From: Neisseria lactamica
Lineage (GTDB): Bacteria > Pseudomonadota > Gammaproteobacteria > Burkholderiales > Neisseriaceae
Reading direction: 5' to 3'
Assembly (NCBI RefSeq): GCF_901482445.1
Contig: NZ_LR590477.1
Location: 1,302,001-1,366,000, forward strand
DNA: 64,000 bases
In this document: positions 34,116 to 42,470 of the stretch, one piece after another
Position numbering within the stretch: position 1 is the stretch's first letter
Layout of the letters: each line of letters starts with the position of its first letter
The notes under the pieces: model-generated
The model's database searches: none
The model's input: the letters and a program-made list of their open reading frames with translations, nothing else
What the model was told of the DNA's origin: nothing
Translations under genes and position numbers: made by a program

Positions 34116-34648
34116 TTGATGTACCCGTTCAAAGCCGCGCCCAAAGTCCCTTGCGCCTGCATAATCAGGTCGCACACTTCGCGCACCGCGCCTGCGCCGC
34201 CCGCGTGTTCCGTGATATAGGCGGCGTGTTGCCGCGTAAACCAATGCGCGCCGGGGACGGCAACCGGCAATCCGCAGCGCACCATTACCGGCAAATCGAC
34301 CACGTCGTCGCCGACAAAGGCGTACTCGGCTTCTTCCACGCCCGCCTGCGCGCGCAATTCTTCATAGGCGGCACGTTTGTCGCTGATACCTTTGAAATAG
34401 TAATTTATGCCCAACTGTTTGACGCGGATGCCGACGGAGGGCGCGTCCCGGCCCGTGATAATCGCAGTCTGCACGCCGCTCTCCTGAAGCATTTTCAGAC
34501 CGTGTCCGTCCAGTGTGTGAAACGATTTGATTTCTTCGCCGTTATCGCGGATAAAGATGCGCCCGTCGGTCAAAACGCCGTCCACATCCAGAATCAGCAG
34601 CTTGATTTTGGCGGCGCGCGCCTGTAATTCGGGAGAAATTGCCTGCAT
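34112..34648 (-). CDS. kdsC: KDO-8-phosphate phosphatase
   Basis: KdsC removes phosphate from Kdo 8-phosphate to give Kdo for the inner core of LPS. The 178-residue HAD protein has the nucleophile motif LLILDVDGVLTDGRI (Asp21, Asp23), the Thr motif TAIITGRDAPSV, and FVGDDVVDLPVM with the metal acids; it has no cap domain. It lies downstream of kdsD, separated by a full-length CREE, and is coupled to lptC. Confidence 0.95.
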   Translation of the reverse strand: MQAISPELQARAAKIKLLILDVDGVLTDGRIFIRDNGEEIKSFHTLDGHGLKMLQESGVQTAIITGRDAPSVGIRVKQLGINYYFKGISDKRAAYEELRAQAGVEEAEYAFVGDDVVDLPVMVRCGLPVAVPGAHWFTRQHAAYITEHAGGAGAVREVCDLIMQAQGTLGAALNGYIK

Positions 34649-34715
34649 GGGATTTCCTTGTTTTCAGGCGGCACATTTTAGCACAAATGCCGTCTGAAAC
34701 GGCTGCGCCGCCTTA

Positions 34716-34870
34716 TATAGTGGATTAACAAAAATCAGGACAAGGCGACGAAGCCGCAGACAGTACAAATAGTACGGAACCGATTCACTTGGTGCTTCAG
34801 CACCTTAGAGAATCGTTCTCTTTGAGCTAAGGCGAGGCAACGCCGTACTGGTTTTTGTTAATCCACTATA
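34716..34870. repeat. Correia repeat-enclosed element, full-length, at the kdsD stop codon
   Basis: This 155-bp element has TATAGTGGATTAACAAAAA-type termini and the internal AGAGAATCGTTCTCT palindrome. Its right terminus supplies the TAG that ends kdsD (34866-34868). It separates kdsD from kdsC inside an otherwise compact cluster and may add a promoter or an RNase III processing site. Confidence 0.95.
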
Positions 34871-35840
34871 CAATCCGCGCCGCCAAAAGGTCGTGCATAT
34901 TCAACGCACCGATCAGCACGCCGTCGGCATCGGTTACCAAAAGACCGTTGATGTGGTTTGCCTGCATCACTTTCAACGCTTCGGCGGCGAGGCGTTCGGC
35001 GGAGATGGTTTTGGGCTGCGTATGCATCATTTCCTCCACTTGAAGGCCGGCAAGGCTGTCGCGCCGTTGGAACAGGCGGCGCAAATCGCCGTCGGTGAAC
35101 ACGCCTTTCAGACGGCCTTGTGCGTCCGTTACCGCCAGCATCCCCAGTCCTTTCTCGCTCATACTGACGATGGCTTCTTTTAAAGGTGTGCCGAGCCGGA
35201 CGGCAGGCAGGCCGCCGCCTTTGTGCATAATGTCGGCAACGCGCAAAAGCAGGCGTTTGCCGAGGCTGCCGGCAGGATGGCTCAAGGCGAAATCGTCGGG
35301 TGTGAACGCGCGTGCGCGCAGCAGGACGACCGCCAACGCATCGCCCAAAGCCATGACGGCGGTGGTGCTGCTGGTCGGGGCAAGCCCCAGCGGGCAGGCT
35401 TCTTTGGAAACCGATGCGGTGATGTGGATGTCGGCATAACGCGCCATCGTCGAACCGGGGCGGGCGGTGATGCAGACAAGCGTGATGTTTTTGCGTTTGA
35501 GCGCGGGAATGATGGCGGCGATTTCGTCGCTTTCGCCGGAATTGGAAATGGCGACGACGACATCGTTATCCACAATCATCCCCAAATCGCCGTGTGCCGC
35601 TTCCGCAGGATGGACGAAAAACGCAGGCGTGCCGGTCGAGGCCATCGTTGCCGCGATTTTGCGCCCGACGTGTCCCGACTTGCCCATCCCCGTGATGACG
35701 ACCCTGCCCGTGCAGCGCAACAGCGCGTCTGCCGCGCGGGCGAAGTTTTCGTCCAAATCCGCCGCAATTTCGCGCAAGCCTTCCGCTTCGGTGTGCAACA
35801 CTTCGCGCGCCCAGTCGAGATATTTTCCGTTTCCTACCAT
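34866..35840 (-). CDS. kdsD: Arabinose-5-phosphate isomerase (KdsD/KpsF)
   Basis: KdsD interconverts ribulose 5-phosphate and arabinose 5-phosphate, the first step of Kdo synthesis. The 324-residue protein has an N-terminal SIS sugar-isomerase domain (VVITGMGKSGHVGRKIAATMASTGTPAFFVHPAEA, given in part; HGDLGMI; ISNSGESDE) and two C-terminal CBS domains. The ATG at 35840 gives MVGNGKYLDWAREVLHTEAEGL; the open frame upstream is not conserved. The last residues HDLLAARIV match the family end, so the stop provided by the CREE does not truncate it. Confidence 0.94.
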   Translation of the reverse strand: MVGNGKYLDWAREVLHTEAEGLREIAADLDENFARAADALLRCTGRVVITGMGKSGHVGRKIAATMASTGTPAFFVHPAEAAHGDLGMIVDNDVVVAISNSGESDEIAAIIPALKRKNITLVCITARPGSTMARYADIHITASVSKEACPLGLAPTSSTTAVMALGDALAVVLLRARAFTPDDFALSHPAGSLGKRLLLRVADIMHKGGGLPAVRLGTPLKEAIVSMSEKGLGMLAVTDAQGRLKGVFTDGDLRRLFQRRDSLAGLQVEEMMHTQPKTISAERLAAEALKVMQANHINGLLVTDADGVLIGALNMHDLLAARIV

Positions 35841-35936
35841 CGCAATCCGCCTTTGCTGTAATAAAACTACCCAAAATTTCCGAATCGGGGTAGCATAAGC
35901 CCTCAAACCCCGCCTATCCATCCAAAGGAATCAGAG

Positions 35937-36992
35937 ATGACCATTTTATCGGACGTTAAAGCATTAGGACAACAAATCTGGCTGGACAACCTTTCCCGCT
36001 CGCTCGTGCAAAGCGGCGAATTGGCGCAAATGTTGAAACAAGGCGTGTGCGGCGTAACTTCCAATCCCGCCATCTTCCAAAAAGCCTTCGCCGGCGACGC
36101 GCTTTACGCCGACGAGGTCGCCGCCCTCAAGCAGCAAGACCTGACCCCGAAACAACGCTACGAAACAATGGCGGTTGCCGATGTGCGTGCCGCCTGCGGC
36201 GTTTGCCTTGCCGAACACGAATCCACCGGCGGCAAAACTGGCTTCGTCAGCCTCGAAGTTTCGCCCGAGCTTGCCAAAGACGCGCAAGGCACGGTTGAAG
36301 AAGCGCGCCGCCTCTACGCCGCCATCGGGTGCAAAAACGCGATGATTAAAGTGCCGGCTACCGACGCAGGCATCGATGCGCTCGAAACCCTCGTTTCAGA
36401 CGGCATCAGCGTGAACCTCACGCTGCTGTTCTCACGCGCCCAAACCCTCAAAGCCTACGCCGCCTACGCGCGCGGCATCGCCAAACGTTTGGCGGCCGGA
36501 CAAAGCGTTGCCCATGTCCACGTCGTCGCCAGCTTCTTCATCTCCCGCGTGGACGGCGCGCTGGACGCAACACTGCCCGACCGGCTCAAAGGCAAAATCG
36601 CCATCGCCCTTGCCAAAGCCGCCTACCAAGACTGGGCGCAATACTTCGGCAGCCCGGAATTTGCCGCGCTGGAAGCCCAAGGCGCAAACCGCGTGCAGCT
36701 TTTATGGGCATCCACCGGCGTGAAAAACCCGGCCTATCCCGACACGCTCTACGTTGACAGCCTAATCGGCGCGCACACCGTCAACACCGTTCCCGATGCC
36801 ACGCTCAAAGCCTTTATCGACCACGGCACAGCCAAAGCCACGCTGACCGAAGGCGCGGAAGAAGCACAAGCGCAGCTTGCCGAAACCGCCGCGCTCGGCA
36901 TAGATGTCGAAACCTTGGCGGCGCGTTTGCAGGAAGACGGTTTGAAACAATTTGAAGAAGCGTTTGAAAAACTGCTCGCACCGTTGGTTTAA
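35937..36992 (+). CDS. tal: Transaldolase
   Basis: Tal moves a dihydroxyacetone unit between sugar phosphates in the pentose phosphate pathway, which also supplies the ribulose 5-phosphate used by KdsD. The 351-residue protein is of the longer TalB-like class: GVTSNPAIFQKAF near the N-terminus, the Schiff-base lysine in NAMIKVPATDAG at about residue 138, VNLTLLFSRAQT, and a C-terminal LLWASTGVKNPAYPDTLYVD. It diverges from kdsD with a 96-base spacer and ends at an uptake-sequence terminator (37005-37037). Confidence 0.95.
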   Translation: MTILSDVKALGQQIWLDNLSRSLVQSGELAQMLKQGVCGVTSNPAIFQKAFAGDALYADEVAALKQQDLTPKQRYETMAVADVRAACGVCLAEHESTGGKTGFVSLEVSPELAKDAQGTVEEARRLYAAIGCKNAMIKVPATDAGIDALETLVSDGISVNLTLLFSRAQTLKAYAAYARGIAKRLAAGQSVAHVHVVASFFISRVDGALDATLPDRLKGKIAIALAKAAYQDWAQYFGSPEFAALEAQGANRVQLLWASTGVKNPAYPDTLYVDSLIGAHTVNTVPDATLKAFIDHGTAKATLTEGAEEAQAQLAETAALGIDVETLAARLQEDGLKQFEEAFEKLLAPLV

Positions 36993-37004
36993 ACTTTTCA
37001 TCCC

Positions 37005-37037
37005 CGATGCCGTCTGAAAGGCTTTCAGACGGCATCG
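37005..37037 (+). terminator. Uptake-sequence terminator after tal
   Basis: A near-perfect palindrome CGATGCCGTCTGAAAG with its complement follows the tal stop. It also marks the left edge of the satellite toxin-immunity patch. Confidence 0.75.
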
Positions 37038-37077
37038 CCCGTTTGACCGGACACAGTGCGGCATATCAAGGATTCGC

Positions 37078-37145
37078 CCTAAAAATATTAATCAACAAGA
37101 AGTTAATGCACGACATTACCCACCAACACAAAAGGGAATAGAATC
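37078..37145 (+). pseudogene. C-terminal stub of a MafB-type toxin tip (satellite locus)
   Basis: The frame from 37078 reads PKNINQQEVNARHYPPTQKG then IESW. It aligns with the end of orphan cassette 2 (PKSINGQSVTSQHYPPTKQE then LDSW) at more than half of positions. It has no start and no upstream toxin body. The next gene begins at an ATG inside the final Ser-Trp codons (TCATGG), exactly as cassette 2 overlaps its immunity gene. The frame then runs on a further 16 codons inside the next gene, so the native stop has been lost. Confidence 0.75.
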
Positions 37146-37598
37146 ATGGCAAAAGCACTCGAAATCATTTCACCCGATGAAATTTATTCAGATCTGATTT
37201 TTAAGGATCCGGTATCTCCCCATACTATTGAATATAAAATGATTAACCTAGAATTGAAAGCCATCAATCTTTACGATTGTGCCTTTGAAGATTTCGTTCC
37301 CGAAATCAAAGACAATTTTTGTGTGGGAATTGATTTAGACATAGGAACTGATGATAGTGATGCTGCAGATATATTTTCTGTTCGCATATGCTCTCCTAAA
37401 TGGATTTTGCATAATTGTTTCCAAAATCAAAGAGTTAAATGGGGAGCGGGTATGATGATTATGAATGAATTTAATCATTCTGTTATTAAATCGGAAATTG
37501 AGAAAATTCTTAAAGAATGTTCAAAAGAAACTTGGGAAAAGTCATTGACTTATTTACTTCGTTTTTTTTCGTGGGAATTTGAAGATTATCAGTGCTAA
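37146..37598 (+). CDS. Imm8-family immunity-like protein
   Basis: A 150-residue acidic, AT-rich cytoplasmic protein. The second half (VRICSPKWILHNCFQNQRV, MNEFNHSVIKSEIEKIL, ETWEKSLTYLLRFFSWEFED) matches the pattern of the Imm8 immunity family as I know it: a C(T/S)P.WL core and a closing W.FEDY. It follows a toxin-tip stub with the standard start overlap, so it is an orphan immunity gene between housekeeping genes tal and gluQ. An AAAGGGAATAG ribosome site precedes it. No functional toxin remains beside it. Confidence 0.72.
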   Translation: MAKALEIISPDEIYSDLIFKDPVSPHTIEYKMINLELKAINLYDCAFEDFVPEIKDNFCVGIDLDIGTDDSDAADIFSVRICSPKWILHNCFQNQRVKWGAGMMIMNEFNHSVIKSEIEKILKECSKETWEKSLTYLLRFFSWEFEDYQC

Positions 37599-37693
37599 TT
37601 AAATCAAAAACAGCGAAACCAAAACTTTTTCGCTGTTTTATTTTTCCATAAACTTTTCAAAATATACAGAATTGACGAAACTGGTTAGTAGAA

Positions 37694-37870
37694 ATGCAAG
37701 TAAGTGAGAGAATTGCAGATAGAGCCTTCGATTTTTTCTCGTCCGGCCTTATGGATGATTCGGCTACCGAAGAGCAATATAATGCCCTATATGATTTAAC
37801 CTTGCTTGAAGAGCCCGGGATGGAACTGAATAAAGATAAGATAATGGCTTTGATTAATAGTCTTAAATAA
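37694..37870 (+). pseudogene. N-terminally truncated paralogue of the cassette-2 immunity protein
   Basis: The 58-codon frame (SERIADRAFDFFSSGLMDDS, LYDLTLLEEPGMELNKDKI, MALINSLK) aligns along its length with the C-terminal three quarters of the immunity protein at 22487-22717, including EPGMEL. About 20 N-terminal residues are absent, and a TGA lies a few codons upstream of the only ATG. No clear ribosome site is seen. It ends 16 bases before gluQ. It may be a truncated remnant or a short but functional protein. Confidence 0.7.
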
Positions 37871-37886
37871 AGGGGCTGTACCGGAT

Positions 37887-38774
37887 ATGTACACAGGACG
37901 TTTCGCCCCCAGCCCGACCGGGCTGCTCCACATCGGCTCGCTGCTGACCGCCGTCGCTTCCTATGCCGATGCACGCTCAAACGGCGGCAAATGGCTGGTC
38001 CGCATGGAAGACCTCGATCCGCCGCGCGAAATGCCGGGGGCGGCAAGCCATATCCTGCACACGCTCGAGGCATTCGGATTCGAATGGGACGGAGAAGTCG
38101 CCTATCAGAGCCGCCGTTACGCCCTGTATGAAGAAACCCTATGCCGTCTGAAAACCGCCGGACTGGTCTATCCCTGCCATTGCAGCCGCAAAGACTGGCA
38201 GGCTGCGGCAGTCCACGGCGCAGACGGATTCGTCTATAACGGACGTTGCCGCAATCCGCAGCAACGCCCTGCACTGCAAGGCAAACAACCGGCGTGGCGC
38301 ATCCGCGTCCCCGACCGCGTTATCGGTTTTTCAGACGGCATCGTCGGCGGTTACGCCCAAAACCTAGCCGGCGACATCGGCGATTTCGTCCTGCTTCGTG
38401 CAGACGGTTACTGGGCATACCAGCTCGCCGTCGTAGCCGACGATGCCGAACAGGGCGTTACCCACATCGTCCGCGGACAAGACCTGCTCGTTTCTACGCC
38501 GCGCCAAATCTATTTGCAGCAGTGTTTGGGCGTTCCGACACCGCAATATGCCCACCTGCCGCTCCTGACCAACGCGCAAGGGCAGAAATGGTCGAAACAG
38601 ACGCTCGCCCCCACATTGGATTTAAACCGCCGCGAACAACTCCTCCGCCAAGTGTTCCGTTACCTCAACCTGCCCGAAGCACCGGAAACCGACCGCCCTG
38701 CCGAACTGCTCGACTGGGCGGTGACACACTGGGATATGGACAAAGTGCCGAAACACGCCATTACCACTCCCTAA
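37887..38774 (+). CDS. gluQ: Glutamyl-Q tRNA(Asp) synthetase
   Basis: GluQ charges glutamate onto the queuosine base at the wobble position of tRNA-Asp. The 295-residue protein looks like the catalytic half of glutamyl-tRNA synthetase: the HIGH-type motif FAPSPTGLLHIGSL at the N-terminus, a zinc knuckle with CHCSRKDW and GRCRN, and KWSKQT as the KMSK-type motif. It lacks the anticodon-binding domain. The ATG at 37887 gives MYTGRFAPSPTG. An internal uptake sequence lies near 38140. Confidence 0.94.
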   Translation: MYTGRFAPSPTGLLHIGSLLTAVASYADARSNGGKWLVRMEDLDPPREMPGAASHILHTLEAFGFEWDGEVAYQSRRYALYEETLCRLKTAGLVYPCHCSRKDWQAAAVHGADGFVYNGRCRNPQQRPALQGKQPAWRIRVPDRVIGFSDGIVGGYAQNLAGDIGDFVLLRADGYWAYQLAVVADDAEQGVTHIVRGQDLLVSTPRQIYLQQCLGVPTPQYAHLPLLTNAQGQKWSKQTLAPTLDLNRREQLLRQVFRYLNLPEAPETDRPAELLDWAVTHWDMDKVPKHAITTP

Positions 38775-38794
38775 ACACCGCCCGACAAACGCAC

Positions 38795-38825
38795 AAATGC
38801 CGTCTGAAACCTTCAGACGGCATTT
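38795..38825. terminator. Uptake-sequence terminator between gluQ and dusA
   Basis: A compact facing pair lies between two convergent genes and serves both. Confidence 0.8.
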
Positions 38826-38843
38826 CACACATACAGCCCCGCC

Positions 38844-39854
38844 CTATTCGCGCATATTTGCCCGCTCAACCTCTTTCCACGCTTCGAGAATCAGGCTGCC
38901 GTCGTTATCTTTCAAGAGCATTGCGTCGGAAAGCATACGCCGCCAAGTCCGCGCGCCTTTCAAGCCGTGCATCAGCCCGAGGCTGTGGCGGACGATGTGG
39001 CGCAAGATTGTGCCGCGTCCGGCTTGGATTTGGGCTTGACTGTATGTGTAGAGACGCTGCACCAAATCGGCGTATTCAATCGGGCTGCGGGTATCGCCGT
39101 AAAACAGCCTGTCCCATTCGCGCATCACCATCGGGTTGTGGTACGCCTCGCGCCCGACCATCACGCCGTCAACGTGTTGCAGGTGTCCGGCGATTGCTTC
39201 GTTGGTGGTGATGCCGCCGTTGATGATGATTTCCAGCTCGGGAAACTCTTGCTTGAGGCGGTAAACGTAATCGTATTTCAAGGGCGGAACGTCGCGGTTT
39301 TCTTTGGGCGAAAGACCGTCCAGCCAAGCGTTGCGGGCGTGGACGATAAAGGTTTTGCAGGCGGTTTTGTCGCGCAGCGTGCCGACGAAATCGGCAACGG
39401 TTTGGTATTCGGTCTGCCTGTCCACACCGATGCGGTGTTTGACGGTAACGGGAATACCGACCGCTTCCTGCATGGCGTTGAGGCAGTCGGCAACCAGCCC
39501 GACTTCGTTCATCAGGCACGCGCCGAACGAACCTTTCTGCACGCGCGGACTGGGGCAGCCGCAGTTGAGGTTGACCTCGTTGTAGCCGTATGCTTCGGCA
39601 GCTTTGGCGGCTTTCGCCAAATCGGACGGATCGCTGCCGCCCAGTTGCAGGGCGACGGGCTGCTCGCCTTCGTTAAACATCAAAAAGCGGTCTTTGTCGC
39701 CGTAAACAATCGCGCCGGCGTTGACCATTTCGCTGTACAGCCAAGTATTGCGGGTAATCTGGCGCGCCATATAACGGTAGTGCCTGTCCGTCCAGTCGAG
39801 CATCGGGGCGACGGACAGGCGGCGGGGAGGAAGGGTTTGCGTGTTGTCGTTCAT
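38844..39854 (-). CDS. dusA: tRNA-dihydrouridine synthase A
   Basis: DusA reduces uridines 20/20a in the tRNA D-loop using FMN and NADPH. The 336-residue TIM-barrel protein starts with LSVAPMLDWTDRHYRYMARQ and has QLGGSDPSDLAKAA, EVNLNCGCPSPRVQKGSFGACLM (given in part; catalytic Cys in the NCGCPS motif), HRIGVDRQ and the late DGVMVGREAYHNP, all typical of the DusA subfamily. It stands 30 bases before dtd in the same direction of transcription. Confidence 0.94.
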   Translation of the reverse strand: MNDNTQTLPPRRLSVAPMLDWTDRHYRYMARQITRNTWLYSEMVNAGAIVYGDKDRFLMFNEGEQPVALQLGGSDPSDLAKAAKAAEAYGYNEVNLNCGCPSPRVQKGSFGACLMNEVGLVADCLNAMQEAVGIPVTVKHRIGVDRQTEYQTVADFVGTLRDKTACKTFIVHARNAWLDGLSPKENRDVPPLKYDYVYRLKQEFPELEIIINGGITTNEAIAGHLQHVDGVMVGREAYHNPMVMREWDRLFYGDTRSPIEYADLVQRLYTYSQAQIQAGRGTILRHIVRHSLGLMHGLKGARTWRRMLSDAMLLKDNDGSLILEAWKEVERANMRE

Positions 39855-39884
39855 TGTCGATATTTCATCATTGCGGATTCAATT

Positions 39885-40376
39885 TCAATCCGGAACAACC
39901 TTCATTTTTGGGGAAATCCGCGTCATGAAAGAGTCCAGCAGTATGGTTACCGGCCCGTCGTTGCAGAGCGACACCTGCATATGCGTACGGAAACGCCCTG
40001 TTTCGACATGAATCCCGTGTCCGCGCAACAGTTCTGCCGTATGCAGATAAAGCCGTTTTGCCTGTTCTGCAGGTGCGGCTTGCGAAAACGACGGCCGCCG
40101 GCCGCTTGCCGCATCGGCATAAAGCGTAAACTGCGACACCAGCAGCACGGATCCCCCGACATCTTTCAAAGACAGGTTCAGCTTGCCCGCTTCGTCTTCA
40201 AACACGCGCAAATGGGCAATTTTGTCGGCAATATATTGCGCATCTTTCTCGGTATCATCATGCGTTACACCGAGCAACACGACAAACCCGCCGTCAATTT
40301 TGCCGCAGGTTTCCGTGCCGTTTTCAGACACGACATCTACCTTCGCGCCCGTCGTTTTCTGTATCACCGCACGCAT
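39885..40376 (-). CDS. dtd: D-aminoacyl-tRNA deacylase
   Basis: Dtd removes D-amino acids (and glycine) mischarged on tRNA. The 163-residue protein has the two active-site motifs VSQFTLYAD (SQxxL) and NDGPVTILLDS (NxGPVT with the Gly-Pro pair) and opens MRAVIQKTTGAKVDV. It lies upstream of dusA on the same strand and is slightly longer than the E. coli protein. Confidence 0.94.
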   Translation of the reverse strand: MRAVIQKTTGAKVDVVSENGTETCGKIDGGFVVLLGVTHDDTEKDAQYIADKIAHLRVFEDEAGKLNLSLKDVGGSVLLVSQFTLYADAASGRRPSFSQAAPAEQAKRLYLHTAELLRGHGIHVETGRFRTHMQVSLCNDGPVTILLDSFMTRISPKMKVVPD

Positions 40377-40403
40377 AAGCCGTCCTCCTTACCTGAACGT
40401 GCA

Positions 40404-40431
40404 ATGCCGTCTGAAAGGCTTCAGACGGCAT
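40404..40431. terminator. Uptake-sequence hairpin between ppi-like gene and dtd
   Basis: A facing pair with a very short loop lies immediately after the parvulin-like gene on the minus strand. Confidence 0.7.
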
Positions 40432-40448
40432 CGGTATCGGAAATGCCA

Positions 40449-41207
40449 TTACGGTTTGACACCGTTTTCTTCCAAAAGGGCATCGACTTTCAAGCGGGCT
40501 TTTTCTTGTCTCAAACCCTGCTCCAATTGGTTTCTGACCAACTCGAAAGGTTGCGCGTCGGGGTTTTTCCCGATTTCGCTGAGTTTGAACAGATAATAGC
40601 GTTCGCCCAATTTGACCGGATCTCGGGTTACGTCGCCGCGATTCATCGCGGCAAACCGGGAAGCCAGCGGCTCGGGAAGCTGCTGCGCCATAATGAAACT
40701 GTCAAACGCCTGCTCGTCGTTCGGATAACGTTTCATTAATCCTTCAAAAGACAGGCCCTTCAGCAGAAGCTGCTGCGCCTGACGCGCCTCATCCTCCGTG
40801 GCAAAACCGACCTGCTGCAATTTGATCATGCGGATTTGCCGCTCATAAAACTGACGCAGTTCGCTTTCGGAAACCGTTTCCGAACGTTCCAAAAAGCGGA
40901 CGTATTCTTGGGCGTAAAAAGACGCTTCGGCGATTTTAAAGCGGTTTTGAACGCCTTTATCCTTATCCAAACCCGCCTGCAATGCCCCGTTTTTCAAAAC
41001 TTCCAAAGTTTGCAGCCGGCGGACGGCATCGTTCCGGATTGCCTGCCCGTCCGGTTTTTGGGATTGTTCCGTATGCAGGTCCGGCTGCCCCATAAGCTGC
41101 GCCACCACCTCGTCCACCAAAGCCGGGTCGATTTCGGGTACTTTGGCTGCCGCAAAACCTGCCAACATTGCAGCAATAACTGCGGCAGCGGTTTTTTTCT
41201 GTTTCAT
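40449..41207 (-). CDS. Periplasmic parvulin-like foldase, second copy
   Basis: A 252-residue exported protein with a signal peptide (KKTAAAVIAAMLAGFAAA) and a SurA/PpiC-like arrangement: an N-terminal helical chaperone region and a weak parvulin-like segment (ATEDEARQAQQLLLKGLSFE to RYYLFKLSEI). Several residues expected in an active prolyl isomerase are not evident, so it may be chiefly a chaperone. The ATG at 41207 is chosen for the signal peptide. It follows a related gene directly, so the two arose by duplication or act together on outer-membrane proteins. Confidence 0.8.
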   Translation of the reverse strand: MKQKKTAAAVIAAMLAGFAAAKVPEIDPALVDEVVAQLMGQPDLHTEQSQKPDGQAIRNDAVRRLQTLEVLKNGALQAGLDKDKGVQNRFKIAEASFYAQEYVRFLERSETVSESELRQFYERQIRMIKLQQVGFATEDEARQAQQLLLKGLSFEGLMKRYPNDEQAFDSFIMAQQLPEPLASRFAAMNRGDVTRDPVKLGERYYLFKLSEIGKNPDAQPFELVRNQLEQGLRQEKARLKVDALLEENGVKP

Positions 41208-41276
41208 GGTATTCCCTGTCCTGTGCGGCGGCAAAACGCCTGTCTGAACGTCTTGCCGCCGTATCCCGTTTTCAGA

Positions 41277-42143
41277 TTATTTTGCAGGTTTGATGTCTGC
41301 CTTGCCCAACAGCGCGCCGACGGCACGGTCGATCCGTTCCGCCTGAAGGTCGCCGGTAAGCTGTTCCTTCATTTCATCAAAGGAAGGCACTTTCACCTCG
41401 CGGCGGTCGTTGACATAATAAACGCCGTAGAAATCGCCGTTTTTCAGCGGCGTTGCCGTAAATTCGCCTTTTTTCAAGTCCTTAATTGCTTGATAAAGCG
41501 GCGGAACACCCTGTTCCAAATCTTTCAGCGGCACATATCCGTCCGGCTTGCCGGTCTGTTTGGTATGGTCGTTGAGGGAATATTGTTTCAAAACGGCATC
41601 AAAACCTTTTTTCGCCTTCAGGCCGGCAACCGCTTTTTTCGCATTGTCTTCCTTGTCGGTCAGGATTTCGCCCAACTGGACTTCCTGCGTACCTTTATAA
41701 AAACCTCTGATATTGTCATATGCGGCTTTTGCGTCCTGCTCTGAAACCGGCTGGGTTTTGGCGATATGCAGCGCGTATGCCCTGCCGTTCAAGCCATATT
41801 CTACCGCCTGCCAAACGGTTTTGAAGGACGGTTTTTTATCATCGCCCGACTTCTCCGCTTCGGCACGCAATTTGGCCAGCATGTCTTTAAACTCTGCCGA
41901 CCGGTCGAGTTTCAAACGTTTGACCTCCTGCGCCACCACGGTGTGGGTGATTTCCTGATTCAGCAGTGCACGGCGCAACTGCGGGGAATCTTCGGCACTG
42001 CTGTTTTCCGCACGAAACGCGGCAACCTGGGCATCAATGACGCTGCTGTCGATTTTTTGACCGTTGACGGTTGCCAAAGTTTGGGCAAACAGGCTGCCGG
42101 AACAGGCAAGCAGTGCAACGGAAGTCAGGATTTTTGCTTTCAT
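41277..42143 (-). CDS. Periplasmic peptidyl-prolyl isomerase (PpiC/PEB4-like)
   Basis: A 288-residue periplasmic protein with a signal peptide (ILTSVALLACSGSLFAQ), an N-terminal SurA-like helical domain (ATVNGQKIDSSVIDAQV), and a parvulin domain (VQLGEILTDKEDNAKKAV, YVPLKDLEQGVPPLYQAI, VYYVNDRREV). It resembles the PEB4/Cbf2 family of outer-membrane protein chaperones. The Cys at residue 14 is within the signal peptide (LLACSG) and could be a lipobox, but the following AQ cleavage site is a better fit. It is upstream of the second foldase on the same strand. Confidence 0.85.
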   Translation of the reverse strand: MKAKILTSVALLACSGSLFAQTLATVNGQKIDSSVIDAQVAAFRAENSSAEDSPQLRRALLNQEITHTVVAQEVKRLKLDRSAEFKDMLAKLRAEAEKSGDDKKPSFKTVWQAVEYGLNGRAYALHIAKTQPVSEQDAKAAYDNIRGFYKGTQEVQLGEILTDKEDNAKKAVAGLKAKKGFDAVLKQYSLNDHTKQTGKPDGYVPLKDLEQGVPPLYQAIKDLKKGEFTATPLKNGDFYGVYYVNDRREVKVPSFDEMKEQLTGDLQAERIDRAVGALLGKADIKPAK

Positions 42144-42191
42144 AATCTTCTCTCTTTAAATTTTAAATTGAAATGTTCGGGCAGACTTCAT

Positions 42192-42470
42192 TCAGTCCGC
42201 CGTATGGAAATACTCGTCGGGGGCAGCCGCCCGGATGCCGAGCGCGTGGATGATGCCGTCTGAAAACAAATCTTTGAGCAGCGATTTGACCGTTTTCTGA
42301 CGATTCAGACGGCTTGCGCCTTCAAAATGCCGGCTGACAACCAAAACGGCATAATGTCCGCCGCCGGTATTGCCCGCGTGTCCTTTGTGCAGATGGCTCT
42401 CATCGCCGATTTCCAACACCAGAGGATCGAGCGTCTGCAGGCGTTCGCGGATCAAATCGACGGACGGCAT
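42192..42470 (-). CDS. bolA: BolA family protein
   Basis: BolA proteins pair with monothiol glutaredoxins in iron-sulfur and redox regulation and affect cell shape. The 92-residue protein has the BolA core: VLEIGDESHLHKGHAG, HYAVLVVSRHFEGASRLNRQK with the invariant RH, and LFSDGIIHALGIRA. The reading frame starts MPSVDLIRERL. It is immediately downstream of yciI, whose stop overlaps its start. The SDGIIHA segment is coded by an uptake sequence. Confidence 0.9.
   Translation of the reverse strand: MPSVDLIRERLQTLDPLVLEIGDESHLHKGHAGNTGGGHYAVLVVSRHFEGASRLNRQKTVKSLLKDLFSDGIIHALGIRAAAPDEYFHTAD

Noticed and set aside
37146..37598. Reading the Imm8-like gene as part of a current Maf operon
   Set aside because: There is no mafA, mafB body or promoter nearby; both neighbours are housekeeping genes, so it is treated as a satellite remnant.
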